This document shows, one piece after another, positions 1-10,330 of a DNA stretch of 64,000 nt (its first letter is position 1; every line of letters begins with the position of its first letter). Where the stretch lies: positions 18,568,204-18,632,203 of the forward strand of contig OZ020492.1 in the NCBI GenBank assembly GCA_963971405.1. Reading direction: 5' to 3'. Made by a program: the position numbers and the translations under genes. The notes under the pieces are model-generated. The model did not search any database and was not told the origin of the DNA. It saw only the letters and a list, made by a program, of their open reading frames with translations. The DNA comes from Psococerastis gibbosa. Its lineage: Eukaryota; Arthropoda; Insecta; Psocodea; Psocidae.

Positions 1-673
1 GATGTGTTGGAAATTGGCTTGGTTTATGAGTAGCTAAACGAATAAATACGACGAATTATCTAAAAAAGAATATGAATAAACGATACGATACGGTGATACG
101 ACTCCGTGTAAATGACAAAAAAAAGCTCCAAGCGCATAGAAAGCCCTATGCATAATCTATTTTATGTATAATAAAATTCTGTACCTAAAATAAAAATAAG
201 CAGCTTGGTTTCTCCTCATTTCCCGAAGATGATAATTCATTCATAGCCGAATAAGTTTCCACAGCAATTTTTGAAAAATTAACTTTTCGAGTTTTATAAG
301 GAGATCAGTGAAAAGTTATTCAAGTAATGTTGTATTAACCCCTATTCCAACACCACCACATAAACTTTTCCTATCTTTATTGAAATCCATCTCAAAAATT
401 TCTACAGCCACTTGCTTCGAGAAAATATTGCATTTTATATAGATTTTGCTCGTTACATATATTCATATATATACCATATACTACTACAATGTATAGATTT
501 TGCTCCTTAGATCCTATTATATCAACCTTGAATTTTTTGCCTTCCTATTTGTACGTTATTAATTCGTATAAGGAAAGCCTTTGCAATGGTCCAAATGGTA
601 GGTTTCGAGATTCTAACTGAAGTTAGAGGTCCCAGGAACGAAATGTCTGTCTTCACTCTGGCACTATCTCACT

Positions 674-1063
674 TTAGGTGCCCATTCCATTGACCGGCTA
701 GGGCTATTTCCAACAACGGTGACGTGGTAGCAGACATTCAAGACTTAGGTGGCGTTTCCACCGACCTCGCATTGCAGAATTGACGGAAATGTTTATTTTC
801 CTCTATGCCATAGTTAAAATTGATCAATGATCATACAGTAAAATCACAAACAAACAAACTAAAATTAAAAAATGGCTTCATGGGATATGTTAATTACAAA
901 CATTTTAATAGATTTCTATTTAAAAAAAAACAAACATTTCCGTCAATGTCATTTGCAATCTGCAATGCGAGGTCGGTGGAAACGCTACCTAAGTCTTGAA
1001 TGTCTGCTACCACGTCATCGTTGTTGGAAATAGCCCTAGCCGGTCAATGGAATGGGCGCCATA
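674..1063. mobile_element. PIF/Harbinger-like palindromic MITE, copy L1
   Basis: Two long inverted arms (about 677-795 and 933-1060) start GGTGCCCATTCCATTGACCG and end in its complement, with a short non-palindromic centre. The flanking triplets are TTA (674-676) and ATA (1061-1063), the TWA-type target duplication of PIF/Harbinger elements with one substitution. The arms contain the core GACGTGGTAGCAGACA, shared with two palindromes near 55.3-56.0 kb. There is no coding capacity, so it is non-autonomous. Confidence 0.7.
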
Positions 1064-1732
1064 GGGCCAAACTACACGATAGAATCCATTTAAAAAAAAA
1101 ATCGAACAAATAGACAAGGGCATACTGTTGTAGACGGTACCTGGGCAACTCGTTGCCCAGCGCGCTTATAGCAGTTTGCCGAAAAAAAAACAAAAAACAA
1201 TAGTGCACACTACACCAATCCCATTAAAAACTACAGCATCGCATCACATATGATTATTAAAAAAAAAAAAAAAAAAAAAATTTGATGATATTTGGCGTTA
1301 TGGTTCACAAAAATATAAATATAAATATTGTTCAGTTCTTCTTAATTTTTTTTGATAATGAATTTTGGGGGTTCTATACCCCAAAAACACCCAAAAAGCT
1401 ACTAAATAATGTTTCCTGAAATACGGCTTCATTTTTTTTTAAATCGCATATATTGTAGTACATATTAAAGTAAACAGAACCCACATTGTGGATATTGCTT
1501 TTCAGGTCATGCTTTGGAGGGCATGTAAAGCTTGTGGCTGCTCGCTTGATTTCCCTGACTACAATCGAATTTCTCAATTGTTATTAATTTATTATTTATT
1601 CCTACTACTGTGATATTTCTTTTAACTTATATATCATACATAAAAGATGGTCAGGAATAGTCCAGTTTGTAAAAAACAAGAGTGCGAAACAGAAGATTGA
1701 GGTTTGAGACATATAATGAACTTAACATAAAT
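1064..1732. other. No gene recognised; low-complexity AT-rich sequence
   Basis: This stretch holds A-runs (for example 1261-1280). A fragment around 1500-1550 resembles the trailing part of the SINE found at 37.45-37.78 kb (shared GGAGGGCATGTAAAGC-type motif). The first 670 bases of the window likewise show no gene, only a partial match to the family D repeat at about 565-650. Confidence 0.4.
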
Positions 1733-1890
1733 GAAAAACATTCCGCCTGGCCTAGATCCACCCAACCCTAATAGATAACTCACCGTCATCGATATCGGAA
1801 ACGCGGCAGTCGGGCATGTTGCTGAACACATACAATCCCAGTAGAGCTGTGACCCGTCCTCAGCCCAGGACCCTCGCTGTGTTTTTCTTT
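1733..1890 (+). mobile_element. SINE-like repeat (family S3), partial
   Basis: It shares its body with copies at 20255-20470 and 6388-6600: a TTCCGCC start, then CGGCATGTTGCTGA, then an ATCCCAGTAGAG-like stretch. The tRNA-like head seen at 20.26 kb is missing here. Confidence 0.5.
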
Positions 1891-2468
1891 TTATGTCAAA
1901 TAGAAGCAAAACATTTTTATTAATTTTGACACGTTAAGTTTTTATGGAAAGCAACCCTTTGGAATGGAGAATTGCGTTAAATATGGCTGAAATGGTAGGA
2001 TGGAATGAAACGACGAACGTTCAGATTTTTGAAATGCCTATGCCTGTTATTATAGCTTATTTAATTAATTTGGGAGAGTAAAATTGATTAAGGGCTATCC
2101 GCTGGGCAAATCATGAACCCACAAAATTTATTTTTGGGATTAAAGCAGATTTGTTAACAGTTGAGTACGCTATTCTGACTTCCCTCTATATAACTAATTA
2201 TTCCAATAAAATTACATCGAGTAACATTTTGAGAGCTAGCCAACAAGTCCAATTTAGAAGCGTCTCAAAATTAATTTCTATGAAAGAGGCCTCAATTACA
2301 CAGCTGTCCCAAAGAAATCAGATTATATGTCGTTTCCACATTAACCCCTAGTAGGCCTAAATTTCTTTCCTTGGACAGATTTAATTTATAATGGTGTTTT
2401 GAACAATCCTACGAAATATCAGCTAGGTGTAAATTATTGTAACCTCACCCCTATCTTTGGTCTATTTT

Positions 2469-2768
2469 ATAATAATAATAATAATTTTTTTTTTCCCCAG
2501 CCGGTACCCCCAGCACTGGGAGCATTTAATAGAAAGAATACAATACAAAATTAAAGAAAATAATCGTTTTTACCGGAATACCGCCTGTATGCCCCATAAG
2601 GGAGGCTTGTGGCAGGATAATAATAATTTTTTTTTTTTTTTTTTTCCAGCCGGTACCCCCAGCACTGGGAGCATTTAATAGAAATAAAATAATACAACAT
2701 TAAAGAAAATAATAGTTTTTACCGGAATACTGCATGTAAGCCCCATAAGGGAGGCTTGTGGCAGGATT
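2469..2768. repeat. Direct tandem duplication, period about 149 bp
   Basis: Two head-to-tail copies run from an AAT/poly-T stretch through CCAGCCGGTACCCCCAGCAC to GGCTTGTGGCAGGAT. The CCGGTACC marker occurs at about 2501 and 2650. They differ by small substitutions and by poly-T length. The poly-T at each unit start suggests a duplicated retroelement tail, but the family is not recognised. Nothing recognisable lies between here and about 3340. Confidence 0.75.
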
Positions 2769-3339
2769 CGCCAAAAGACTAAAAACAGTTATTATGGGGA
2801 GTACGAACTACATTATTACAAATAATAATAATAATAATAATAATTCGTGTATTTATTAACAATATTGACATAACAATATAATAATGTGGTGTGCGGGGTA
2901 CCTACCAACTCTAGCTATAGCCCATTCATTTCTCATTCAATTTTTATTTGTTATTTTAATTTCTTTTTTGACCGGACTCTTAAATTAATTCATTAAAATC
3001 CTTTCCCTGGCTACTTATGGGCGTGGAAGCCAGTGTTCGCTTACCGTTTGCTCAACCTACCGGCTACAATTACCAATTCCGCGATTCTATTAGCACTATA
3101 TAGCAATCATGAAAACTTACACACTGATAATTGGTTTTTATTAGGGATTTTTAAACTAATTACTGTTCTGGAAGGCGTCCACGGGAGGAAAATGAGTTAA
3201 TCACGAAAGCTTAAAAATTCAAATATATCCGAAATCGACCAAGTTACCGACTTAAAATTTCCCCACAAGAAATATACGGAAAATAACAATTTAAAGGTAA
3301 ATGATATTATGAGCGACTCTGAGTTCCCCTAAACTCTAA

Positions 3340-3622
3340 GTTCCTATTTAGGGACTACAATATGTCCGAAATTATGGGATTTAGAAAAAAACTGGACATG
3401 GCGGTATTCGAACCGACGATCTACGCTTTTCCAAGGCGTCGTCTTAAACGCATGACCACAAGCCCTTAAGACGTCGCCTTGGACAGGCGTAGATCGGGAT
3501 TTCGAATCCCTTCAAGTCAATTTTTTCTAATTTCGGTTATAACGAGGAGGTTACTTCTTCAACCAAAGTTGGTTTAAAGTCAGTGTTATATACCATATAT
3601 AATAGTGTAATATACTACAATA
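3340..3622. mobile_element. Palindromic repeat with tRNA-like core (family C), copy 1
   Basis: The centre carries two inverted tRNA-like 3' halves (GGTTCGAA-type B-box, read CGAACC on one arm and TTCGAATCC on the other), each next to a GATCTACGC motif. The outer part reads CTAATTTCGGTTATAACGAG and then GTCAGTGTTATATACCATAT. The same layout occurs at 23128-23400 and 44585-44745. It ends only about 33 bases before the splice acceptor of the first esterase coding exon. Confidence 0.6.
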
Positions 3623-3658
3623 TGCCGTTTTAATGTACAATTTCTTCTGCTGCAGGCG

Positions 3659-3870
3659 ATGTTGTGGAGGGTAGCTGCCTTTTTGTGTCTACTGGACACC
3701 ATTTCCTCGCAAGGGGGACGAAATTACCGGCCAGCACCTACAAGAGAGCCCCCCAGCAGGGAAATCCCGGGGCAAGGGGTTGTCGTTGGGAAAGAAATAA
3801 TGATATACAGGTCGAAAAGCTTGGCTTTTCTTGGTGTGCCTTTCGCTGAACCTCCTGTTGGAAGACTAAG
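3659..3870 (+). CDS. Carboxylesterase/cholinesterase-like gene, first coding exon (residues 1-71)
   Basis: This exon encodes the start of a type-B carboxylesterase (alpha/beta-hydrolase, COesterase family). The ATG at 3659 opens a good signal peptide (MLWRVAAFLCLLDTISS, predicted cleavage near residue 17/18), then a short proline/arginine-rich stretch, then the family-typical first strands with GKEIMIYRSKSLAFLGVPFA and EPPVGRLR. The donor AAG|GTATAT is at 3870/3871 and leaves phase 2 (AG of Arg71). A strong acceptor (pyrimidine-rich, ending TGCAG at 3655) sits 3 bases before the ATG, so at least one untranslated 5' exon is expected upstream and was not found. The product should enter the secretory pathway. 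The start choice is secure because the signal peptide begins there and the acceptor limits anything longer. Confidence 0.9.
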
Positions 3871-3928
3871 GTATATTTTTCAATTTTCATAATTGTTTTT
3901 ATTAACTAATCAAGCATGGGTAGCCTAC

Positions 3929-3931
3929 ATA

Positions 3932-3966
<35 letters not shown>
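3929..3966. repeat. AAAT microsatellite
   Basis: About nine uninterrupted tetranucleotide units near the start of esterase intron 1. Confidence 0.9.
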
Positions 3967-3967
<1 letters not shown>

Positions 3968-4039
3968 ATGTGTAATATATGATGAAGAAGCAGAATCCGG
4001 GATGATAGGCCGTGGTTGATCTGAAAGCGTACTTCCAAA

Positions 4040-5264
4040 CAGAGGCGGTCTCAGACCTCATAAAAGGGGGAGGCACTTTTCAGTGGCGTAACGATATGTT
4101 TTCAAATGTGTATAATTTGGCGCCTCTCCACCCACTTTCATAAAAGTTGCTCAGGAGCCAGAGGGCTGAAATATTGGGGTTTTACGCATTTTGTGAGCAA
4201 TAAGGCTTATATATTACAAAGAATGAATATAATTGTGGACAAGGCGGACTCGAGGGTCTCCCCCGGGAGAAATATTTTGAAAAATAGGGCTGAAATAGTG
4301 AGGTTTTGATCATTTTGAGTGCAGTAACACTTAGATTTTAGAGGCAAAGAATATAACTGCTGTCCAAGGGGGGGGGGGGACAGCCTGTCTTTTCCTGCTG
4401 TAACCATACCATTGGTCATGGCTTCATGGACACGGCAAAATCAAACCACATGAGAATTTTTCTCTGAATTAGGTATCCAAATTATGGCTGAATTCAGAAG
4501 CCCGTATTCTCTAACATGATGCTTTACAGGGGCTATGAAATCCTGTCCCACTGCAGCAATGGAGATAGTACTGGACTTCCCACCCCTCCATGTTGCAGTG
4601 GAAACTTCAGCCGAAAGGGCATTATTAGGAGCGGGTTAACAAGGAGTGGAAGGGCAGTTAAGAGAGACTCAGCCTCTCTGACTACGTCTGACCACTGCCT
4701 GGATATGCCAAGCGATAGAATCCGTCCAAAATACTGTTTTAGGAGGGAATTCGAAACTATATTAGGGACAAAGAAAGAATACTGCGAATCAGCAGGAATT
4801 CTCAATAGTCACACAATCAAGTGGTGTACTGATGGCTCTAAGCTAGGACGCACAAAACCAAGAACAGGCCGTGGCGTCTTTGGTCTTAGGGTTATATATC
4901 TGAAGTCTCTTGGGGATACAACTACAGTCTTGCAGATTCTGCAATGAAGGAGTGGAGGACCTCAAGCACATCCTCCTTCATTGCGATACAATCGCACGAA
5001 GAAAAGCAGCATGCTCGGGAAGCTTGCAGTTACATGTAAAAGACCTACAACTTCTAAATCCCCTCAAGATCCTGGTTCTCCTGAGGGAGAGAGTTCTCGA
5101 GGAAGAGATGTAGAAGTGATGTAGATACTTTGTTGTAGGGGCACAATAGGCCAAATAGGCTTAAGTGCACACAGGTAACACCTGTACCCCAATTAAATAA
5201 AAATAAAAAAAAGGGGGGGGGAGGGGGCAATTGCCCGCAGTGCCGGTCGCTGCGTCCGCCTCTG
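4040..5264. mobile_element. hAT-like non-autonomous transposon, 1225 bp, carrying a LINE
   Basis: A perfect 8-bp target duplication CTTCCAAA flanks it (4032-4039 and 5265-5272). Termini are CAGAGGCGG at 4040 and CCGCCTCTG ending at 5264, a perfect 9-bp inverted repeat that continues imperfectly (CAG after three mismatches). Tips beginning CAG with 8-bp duplications are typical of hAT elements. The left interior (about 4235-4380) is a G-rich module of family E. No transposase is visible. It sits inside family B copy 1. Confidence 0.85.
4379..5211 (+). mobile_element. 5'-truncated LINE (family A), RNase H-like and C-terminal zinc-finger region
   Basis: Translated pieces give TGAMKSCPTAAMEIVLDFPP followed by LHVAVE, typical of the linker after the reverse transcriptase in I/Jockey/R1-type LINEs. 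An RNase H-like segment with IKWCTDGSKLGRT follows, and then a CCHC-type C-terminus (CRFCNEGVEDLKHILLHCDT). The frames do not stay open throughout, so the copy is degraded. The 3' end (CACAGGTAACACCTGTACCC then an A-rich tail) is shared with the fragment at 48452-48587. The 5' limit is approximate: the left flank is a G-tract and G-tracts also follow the tail, so any duplication there is ambiguous. Confidence 0.8.
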
Positions 5265-5399
5265 CTTCCAAACGTGCCGTTCACCCGTCAGCATCTGCAG
5301 TTGACATCTTCAGTGGATCTAAGATTGTATTTCGGAGGCTCAGCACTCAGAAGCATTTGTTGATGTTGCTGTTGTCGTTGTCGTGGTTATTGTTGTAAT

Positions 5400-5711
5400 C
5401 AGGGGCGTAAAGTTGGCGGGGCACGGTCCATCTTGCCCCCGGAGCTACTTTGGGGGGGGGGGCCTGGCCCCCCATCCAGCCTCGAGCATTGTAAGACGTG
5501 GTTCATGGGGACCCCCGGGCCCCTTTGCAGCAATATGAATGTAAGCACTCCTTTTTGGCTTTGTAAAATCTACAGCTATACTTTACTACTAATAAAATAC
5601 GTACTCTACTATTTTGCTCTTATATTTTCAATTTTTCTTTATCCTGCCTGATGACGTCATAAGGTCTACTTAGTTTTGCCCCCGCCATCATTCTAAAACT
5701 GTACGCCTCTG
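5400..5711. mobile_element. hAT-like MITE (family H)
   Basis: Termini are CAGGGGCGTAAAGTT at 5400 and, reading inward from the right end, CAGAGGCGTACAGTT. The centre has G and C tracts and an AT-rich right half. The same right end occurs in reverse orientation at 31442-31520. The flanks are GTT-rich, so no clean 8-bp duplication can be fixed. It splits the right half of family B copy 1. Confidence 0.65.
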
Positions 5712-6387
5712 TAGTTGTTGTTGCTGTTGTTATTTTTTTACTGTTGTTGCTGCTGAGCCTCAGAGATAAAATCATAGAAGTTTACACAGTTCCACTGAAG
5801 ATGTTGACCGCATATGTTGACAAAACGGTTGGTTCGCTTTCAGATTGACCATGGCCTATCATCCCGGACTCTACTGCTTTATCTTGTAACGCCGGCCGTG
5901 AAATTGTTTGTAATTATATACATTATATTATATATTTTCTAAAATGGTGGATTCCGCCGAATCAGGTAAGTCTATGGAAAGTGGAATGCATTGGAATATA
6001 AAAAAAACATGGCGCCTTTCTTCAGGTTCCACTTTCCACAGGCTCACCAACGAACTGCAAAATGTGAGAGAGAACAACTATTAATTTTGCGAAACCAGTA
6101 GCTTGTTTAGCGCTATGGCGTGTACAAATAAAAGTCAAAGAAAAACTAATCACTGAACTAAGGATATACCCTCTGTGACCTCATAAAAGTGTGCGTGTTT
6201 GCCATATTCACCCAAAGCAGATAAACTTTGCATATTGTAAGCTTACGAGAGGGTCTTTCTTAGAAAAAAGTACACTGGCCAACGAACCGAAAAGATATTA
6301 TTCGCGTTTATACTGCATTTGTCACTTTAAAATTACAAGGCCAGTGCCTGTCTTATTATTTTGGAAATGGCTTAGTATTTATATGGC

Positions 6388-6600
6388 ACCGGCAAGGCCC
6401 AGTTGGTGGGGAACGGGACTATCAAACGGGAGGTCAGCGTTCGAGACTCGATACAGAGGAAAAAAATTTCCGACAGACACAACCCGAATATGTACCTTTC
6501 CTTCACGAGTAGGAAAAAACGTGGCTGTGGGGCTTTTCTCTGACCAAAACATCCCAAATCCCAGCAGATAAGAAAGCGTATTCTTCACCAACCCTCCCGT
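6388..6600 (+). mobile_element. SINE-like repeat (family S3) with tRNA-like head
   Basis: It begins with a tRNA-like segment (GGCCCAGTTGGTGGGGAACG as a weak A-box region, GCGTTCGAGACTCG as the B-box region), then the AAATTTCCG and AACGTGGCTG body seen at 20255-20470 and 1733-1890. Lies in esterase intron 1. Confidence 0.55.
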
Positions 6601-6815
6601 CTAATTCCTTCAATGGGTTGTCGATTCACGGCGATTGTTTTATTTTGTTCTACTTTTTAACCAAAAAGTTAATATAGAAAAATTAGTAAGACTGCAATTT
6701 TAACCGATTATTAATATGCGCGTTGTATTGCGGGATTTAGTGGGTGCCCCCTCCCCCAGATGGAGAAAAATATTTGTGAAAGTAGGTTCAATAGTTTGGG
6801 CAATGTAACTGCAAA

Positions 6816-6995
6816 CAAGGCCGTAGCCAGGATTTTTTTTCGGGGGGGGGGGGTGTTTGGAAATTTCATTGGGTGTTACATAGTGATTTTTATTTTTCCT
6901 CTCACAATCAGATTCTATCTAGTATCAAGCCATTTCATTTCGGGGGGGGGGGGATTGAACCCCCATGAACCCCCTTGGCCACGGCCTTGGCCTTG
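6816..6995. mobile_element. hAT-like MITE with G tracts (family A), copy 1
   Basis: An 8-bp duplication ACTGCAAA flanks it (6808-6815 and 6996-7003). The left end is CAAGGCCGTAGCCAGG and the right end is a related inverted tip. A G-tract follows each inner end and the centre reads TTCTATCTAGTATCAAGCC. The unoccupied target is visible in a related repeat at about 42355-42370 (GTAACTGCAAAGGC-type sequence in the other orientation), which confirms the boundaries. Confidence 0.85.
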
Positions 6996-7026
6996 ACTGC
7001 AAAGGCTTTCACGGCTGGAGTCGAAT

Positions 7027-7238
7027 GAAGAACCAGCAGAATCCGGGCTGATGGTCGAAATAAATGTGACATTCCAAACGTTTCATCAAAATCTGCGGTC
7101 GACATCTTCCTCGCTACGGAGCCACCGAGGTACAACCTTCGAAGTCAACGCAGCGCCACAGAAGATGTCGACCGCAGTTGTTGACGAAACGTTCGGAAGT
7201 TCACTTTCATCCATCAGCCCTGATTCTATTGGTTCTTC
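7027..7238. mobile_element. Family B palindromic element, copy 2
   Basis: Inverted tips GAAGAACCAGCAGAATCC and its near-complement ending GGTTCTTC (7238). The inner arms carry AACGTTTCATCAAAATCTGC and GATGTCGACCGCAG. It has the same structure as 42113-42343 and no credible coding content. Confidence 0.75.
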
Positions 7239-7244
7239 ATTCAA

Positions 7245-7934
7245 TAGTTTGAGCAGTTTTGACTTTTTGACTTTTAAACGAGTGTTATGTAATTTTTTAA
7301 TCGTGAAAATATAATCATCAATATAATAATTATATTATCGACTTTAGGAACATATTATTCTGATTTCCCTGTTAGAATAATAAATGCATAAATGAAGTTT
7401 AATAGTTTTTAGTATTCGTCCGTAGATCATGTTTTAAGGAAAAGTAAAATGAATGCTTAACCTCAATTGTAAGCTAATACTCAGGTTTAGTTGACATGGT
7501 AGTCAAAAATGATTTCATCATAACTTGAAAGTGGCGGGAAATTCAAACCCTGACATCCCCCCCCCCCCAGTCTCAAACCAAAGTAAAAATTTAAACTCCT
7601 AAGTCTATACTCTATAGACTTATAAAGAAACTCTCAAAAAACAACGATAAAACAATATTATTTTTGACTTCAAATAAAATGAAGATGTATAGAACGTTAG
7701 ACCCTACAGTTATAATTCAAAATCCTCCTAGTTTCATGAAAGATGCTATTTATGTACATAAATGTAAAAAATGTTGCATAGCAAATATTTGCAGGTTCAG
7801 CTTATTATGTAGGTTTTATAATAAAACTATAACGTCAATACAATAGTTTTTGACTGACTTTCACAAAAATTATCTTCTGTTAAAAGTGTGCATTCCGTAG
7901 GAAATTTGCAGCCCGTAAGTTAATAATTTTAAAT
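7245..7934. other. Intron 1 sequence without recognised features
   Basis: AT-rich, with one C-tract at about 7557-7568. No gene-like reading frame or clear repeat boundary was found. Confidence 0.4.
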
Positions 7935-8345
7935 TTTTATTAAGCAAGTTATTAAAGATTATTTTAATTATTTTATTAATATTTCATGCATCATATCATA
8001 AGGTATTTTTAATTTTCAAAATTGTAGTTTTTTCATAGTATCTATTATAGGTGAAAACAGAATTGTTTATAAATTATTATCATATTTATTAAAAAACTAC
8101 AATTTCGCAAATTTAAAAATACCCTATTATATAGCCTATTATATGATGCATGAAGTAGTCTTCTAAGTTCTAAAACTTAAATCTCCTAATCGCAGTTTGC
8201 CACACACCATCAACTCATACACACACAATACAGACAACCAGCGCCGGCATACTGCAAACCAGAAAACGCGTTTACCCACATGGGTCTGGCACTAAAAAAA
8301 AAAACTTTGAATGAGACAAATCTTTAATAACTTTACTTTTTTTAT
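7935..8345. mobile_element. Palindromic AT-rich element (family P), copy 1
   Basis: Arms around 7979-8035 and 8090-8155 are inverted copies (TTTCATGCATCATAT opposite ATATGATGCATGAAGTA). Outer tips resemble AAGTTATTAAAGAT on the left and ATCTTTAATAACTTTA on the right. A poly-A-ended stretch of about 125 bases (about 8180-8305) interrupts the right arm and may be a separate insertion. Other copies are at 18290-18380 and 49560-49800. Confidence 0.6.
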
Positions 8346-8354
8346 AGAAGGTTT

Positions 8355-8515
8355 AAATTGCATACATACAATGTATTGAATGTATCCTCCGAATAACCTC
8401 ACTAAGTCACCTAATAGGCACTTGTGTCGAGTGTCGACACGTCTCCGACCGCAAGGTGTGTGGAGACTCGCACGAGTACAAGCACGCTACCATCTTGCCA
8501 CCGAAGTAGTTTAGT
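8355..8515 (-). mobile_element. SINE-like repeat (family J), copy 1
   Basis: Same sequence as 51237-51395 in the opposite orientation. On the minus strand it starts GGTGGCAAGATGGTAGCGTG, a possible tRNA-like A-box region, passes a GAGACGTGTCGACAC motif and ends AATACATTG. Further copies are at 20845-20990 and 56785-56900. Confidence 0.55.
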
Positions 8516-8682
8516 TTAGTTAATTAAGTAAAAAATAAAAAGTATTGAATTGATTCCGGGCTGCCAATTTCGTACGGGATGTACACTCTTAACCCATAAC
8601 TCAGAATATCTTGGGGGGGGGGGGAAACACAGTGCTTCTTCTTTTAATTAAGTACTGGTATATGTACGTATCTTTGGTACAG

Positions 8683-8864
8683 GTTCGCAGCGCCAGTGAC
8701 TCCACCAAAACCATGGAGCGGCATTCGAAATGCCAACAAATTTGCGCCCGCTTGCATGCAAATCCCAAAACAGTTCCAGGAACAAGACAGGCTCTTACTC
8801 CGACTGGTGCCAGAAATAGAATACAGCGAAGATTGCTTGTACCTCAACATCTTCCTACCCGACG
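8683..8864 (+). CDS. Carboxylesterase/cholinesterase-like gene, second coding exon (residues 71-132)
   Basis: The exon follows acceptor TTGGTACAG (ends 8682) and ends at donor GACG|GTAAGT (8864/8865). The phase 2 to phase 1 reading continues from exon 1 without interruption and gives RFAAPVTPPKPWSGIRNANK, then FAPACMQ. It contains Cys95 and Cys122, the expected first disulfide loop of the family, and the second family signature EDCLYLN at residues 120-126. The following intron is 15.5 kb long and holds the GH43 gene and most of the repeats between 8.9 and 24.3 kb. Confidence 0.93.
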
Positions 8865-8954
8865 GTAAGTAATTTAATAAAATTCTTCTTCTTCATAAGG
8901 CGAGGCCATCGTCTTGCCCTGAGGGGGGGGGGGGCTATGGCAAGTTGCTCCTGG

Positions 8955-9830
8955 CTTCCCCCGTGCAGGCTTTAAAGTTTAGGTTAACTATTCCAAAAAT
9001 TCATAATAACATTCCTACAGAGGATAGTAGTAGTCGTATGGTTGGACACAGTCCCAGGCCACGGTGTGGGCCCATAGGACAGGGGACCTCCTGCTTATAG
9101 TGAATTCCGAACCACTTGGGAAACACAGTGAAGTCACACGATGGGTGACCAGGACAAGTCCTACCATGTTTCCCTACCGGCACTGTGCACACTACCAAGT
9201 TATCTGCATCTTTGAACCTGATCTGGCCCGCTGGATTCAACTTGGTAAGGCGGCCGGCTTCCTTCAGAGGATACTGACTGTCGATATCGGTGGCTTATAC
9301 ATCTATCACTTTCTATTTTTTACTAAAATTACTACTCAATATTCTAGCAATGTGGCTCAAAAAAGTTCATGAGATCTTTTCAGTTGATATAATTTCCATG
9401 TGAAACAACGGATTTTTATTTATTTTTTATTTAGAAATTTTTCTGTCGCCTGCCAGATTTTTAGGGAGCTAAACCCTGGTGGGAACTGTGGCAGATCGCA
9501 CCCTGGCTTTGCCCATGTAGGCCTTTAAACCTTTAAAGCTTAGGGTAACTATTGCAAAAAGTCAAATTACTATTTTTCCTTCAGAGGATACTGCCGTTGA
9601 TGTCGGTTGCTTATAAATTTATCACTTTCTATTTTTTACAAAAATTTCTACTCAATATTCTAGCAATGTGGCTCAAAAAGGTTTAAGAGATCTATTTCAT
9701 GCATTAGATGGTGGTGATATAATTTCCATTTGGAACATCGGATATTTTTTTTTTTTTTTTTTTAGAAAATCTTTCTGTCCCCTATCAGATTTGTAGGGAG
9801 CTAAGCCCCCAGAGAAATGATTTTTTATTG
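8955..9830. repeat. Tandem duplication, period about 316 bp, interrupted by a SINE
   Basis: The marker TCAGAGGATACTG occurs at about 9265 and 9581 and is followed in both copies by CACTTTCTATTTTTTAC and CTCAATATTCTAGCAATGTG. Each unit ends with a TTTAGGGAGCTAA- or TGTAGGGAGCTAA-type segment. The first unit is split by a SINE at 9028-9257. Some divergence has accumulated. Confidence 0.75.
9028..9257 (-). mobile_element. SINE (family K), copy 1
   Basis: Reverse of the full copy at 47849-48139, with the CTA-repeat tail read here as GTAGTAGTCG at the left end. The imperfect flanking duplication is ATTCCTACAGAGGATA on the left and CTTCCTTCAGAGGATA on the right (14 of 16 identical). The duplication falls within the 316-bp tandem unit, so the insertion postdates that unit. 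Confidence 0.7.
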
Positions 9831-10155
9831 AAGCTACATGCCGAAGATAATCCATCTTGTAGTTTGCCACACAAAAATGAGACAAACTTCAAAAATTAAA
9901 TGTGATTGATTTAGTCGTCATCCAGGCGTGGCCAATTTCTACTGTCGGCGGTCTATAAAATTAACAATTCCCATGCGTTTTTATGTGAAAAGTCCTTTAA
10001 AGATTTTGATGAATTTTAAATTTTAAGCTTTTGTTTTTATCCTTTCCTTGACACCTTTACAGAAAAGCACGGGCCAATCCTTTGGGGCCCCCCTGCCACC
10101 TATTAATGTAACATGCCATGATACAATGTTGTAAATTATTATATATTATATTATA

Positions 10156-10330
10156 CAGGCGCGGATCTACGGGGGGGGGGGGGCTATGGGGGCTATAGCC
10201 CCCCATTAGGGTCCTCAAAAAGGGTAAAACCCCACTATTTTAGTCCAATTTTTCACAAATTTTCTCGCGGGGGAGACCCCCGGGCCCCTCTTGTACTCCA
10301 TTGTATTACTTACTTATAATATAGCCCCCT
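10156..10330. repeat. G-rich family E module
   Basis: Begins CAGGCGCGGATCTACG (a hAT-like tip), then a G-tract, then the module GGGGGAGACCCCCGGGCCCC. The right end is not defined. The same module occurs at 4235-4380, 14160-14400, 17040-17215 and 29755-30240. Confidence 0.45.

Larger units (their letters stand above)
3987..5880. mobile_element. Family B palindromic element, split by two later insertions
   Basis: The left tip (AGCAGAATCCGGGATGATAG at about 3989) and the right tip (its complement, ending near 5877) belong to one palindrome. Its arms read CTTCCAAAC, then GTTGACATCTTCAGTGG, then GAGGCTCAGCA. The arms are interrupted by a hAT-like element at 4040-5264 and another at 5400-5711. Without these the element would be about 360 bp, close to the uninterrupted copies at 7027-7238 and 42113-42343 plus a longer centre. 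Lies in esterase intron 1. Confidence 0.75.

Noticed and set aside
7015-7310. Open frames containing the motif STAVVDETF or STADVDETF
   Set aside because: The recurring peptide is the translation of family B palindrome arms and appears at every copy, on both strands.
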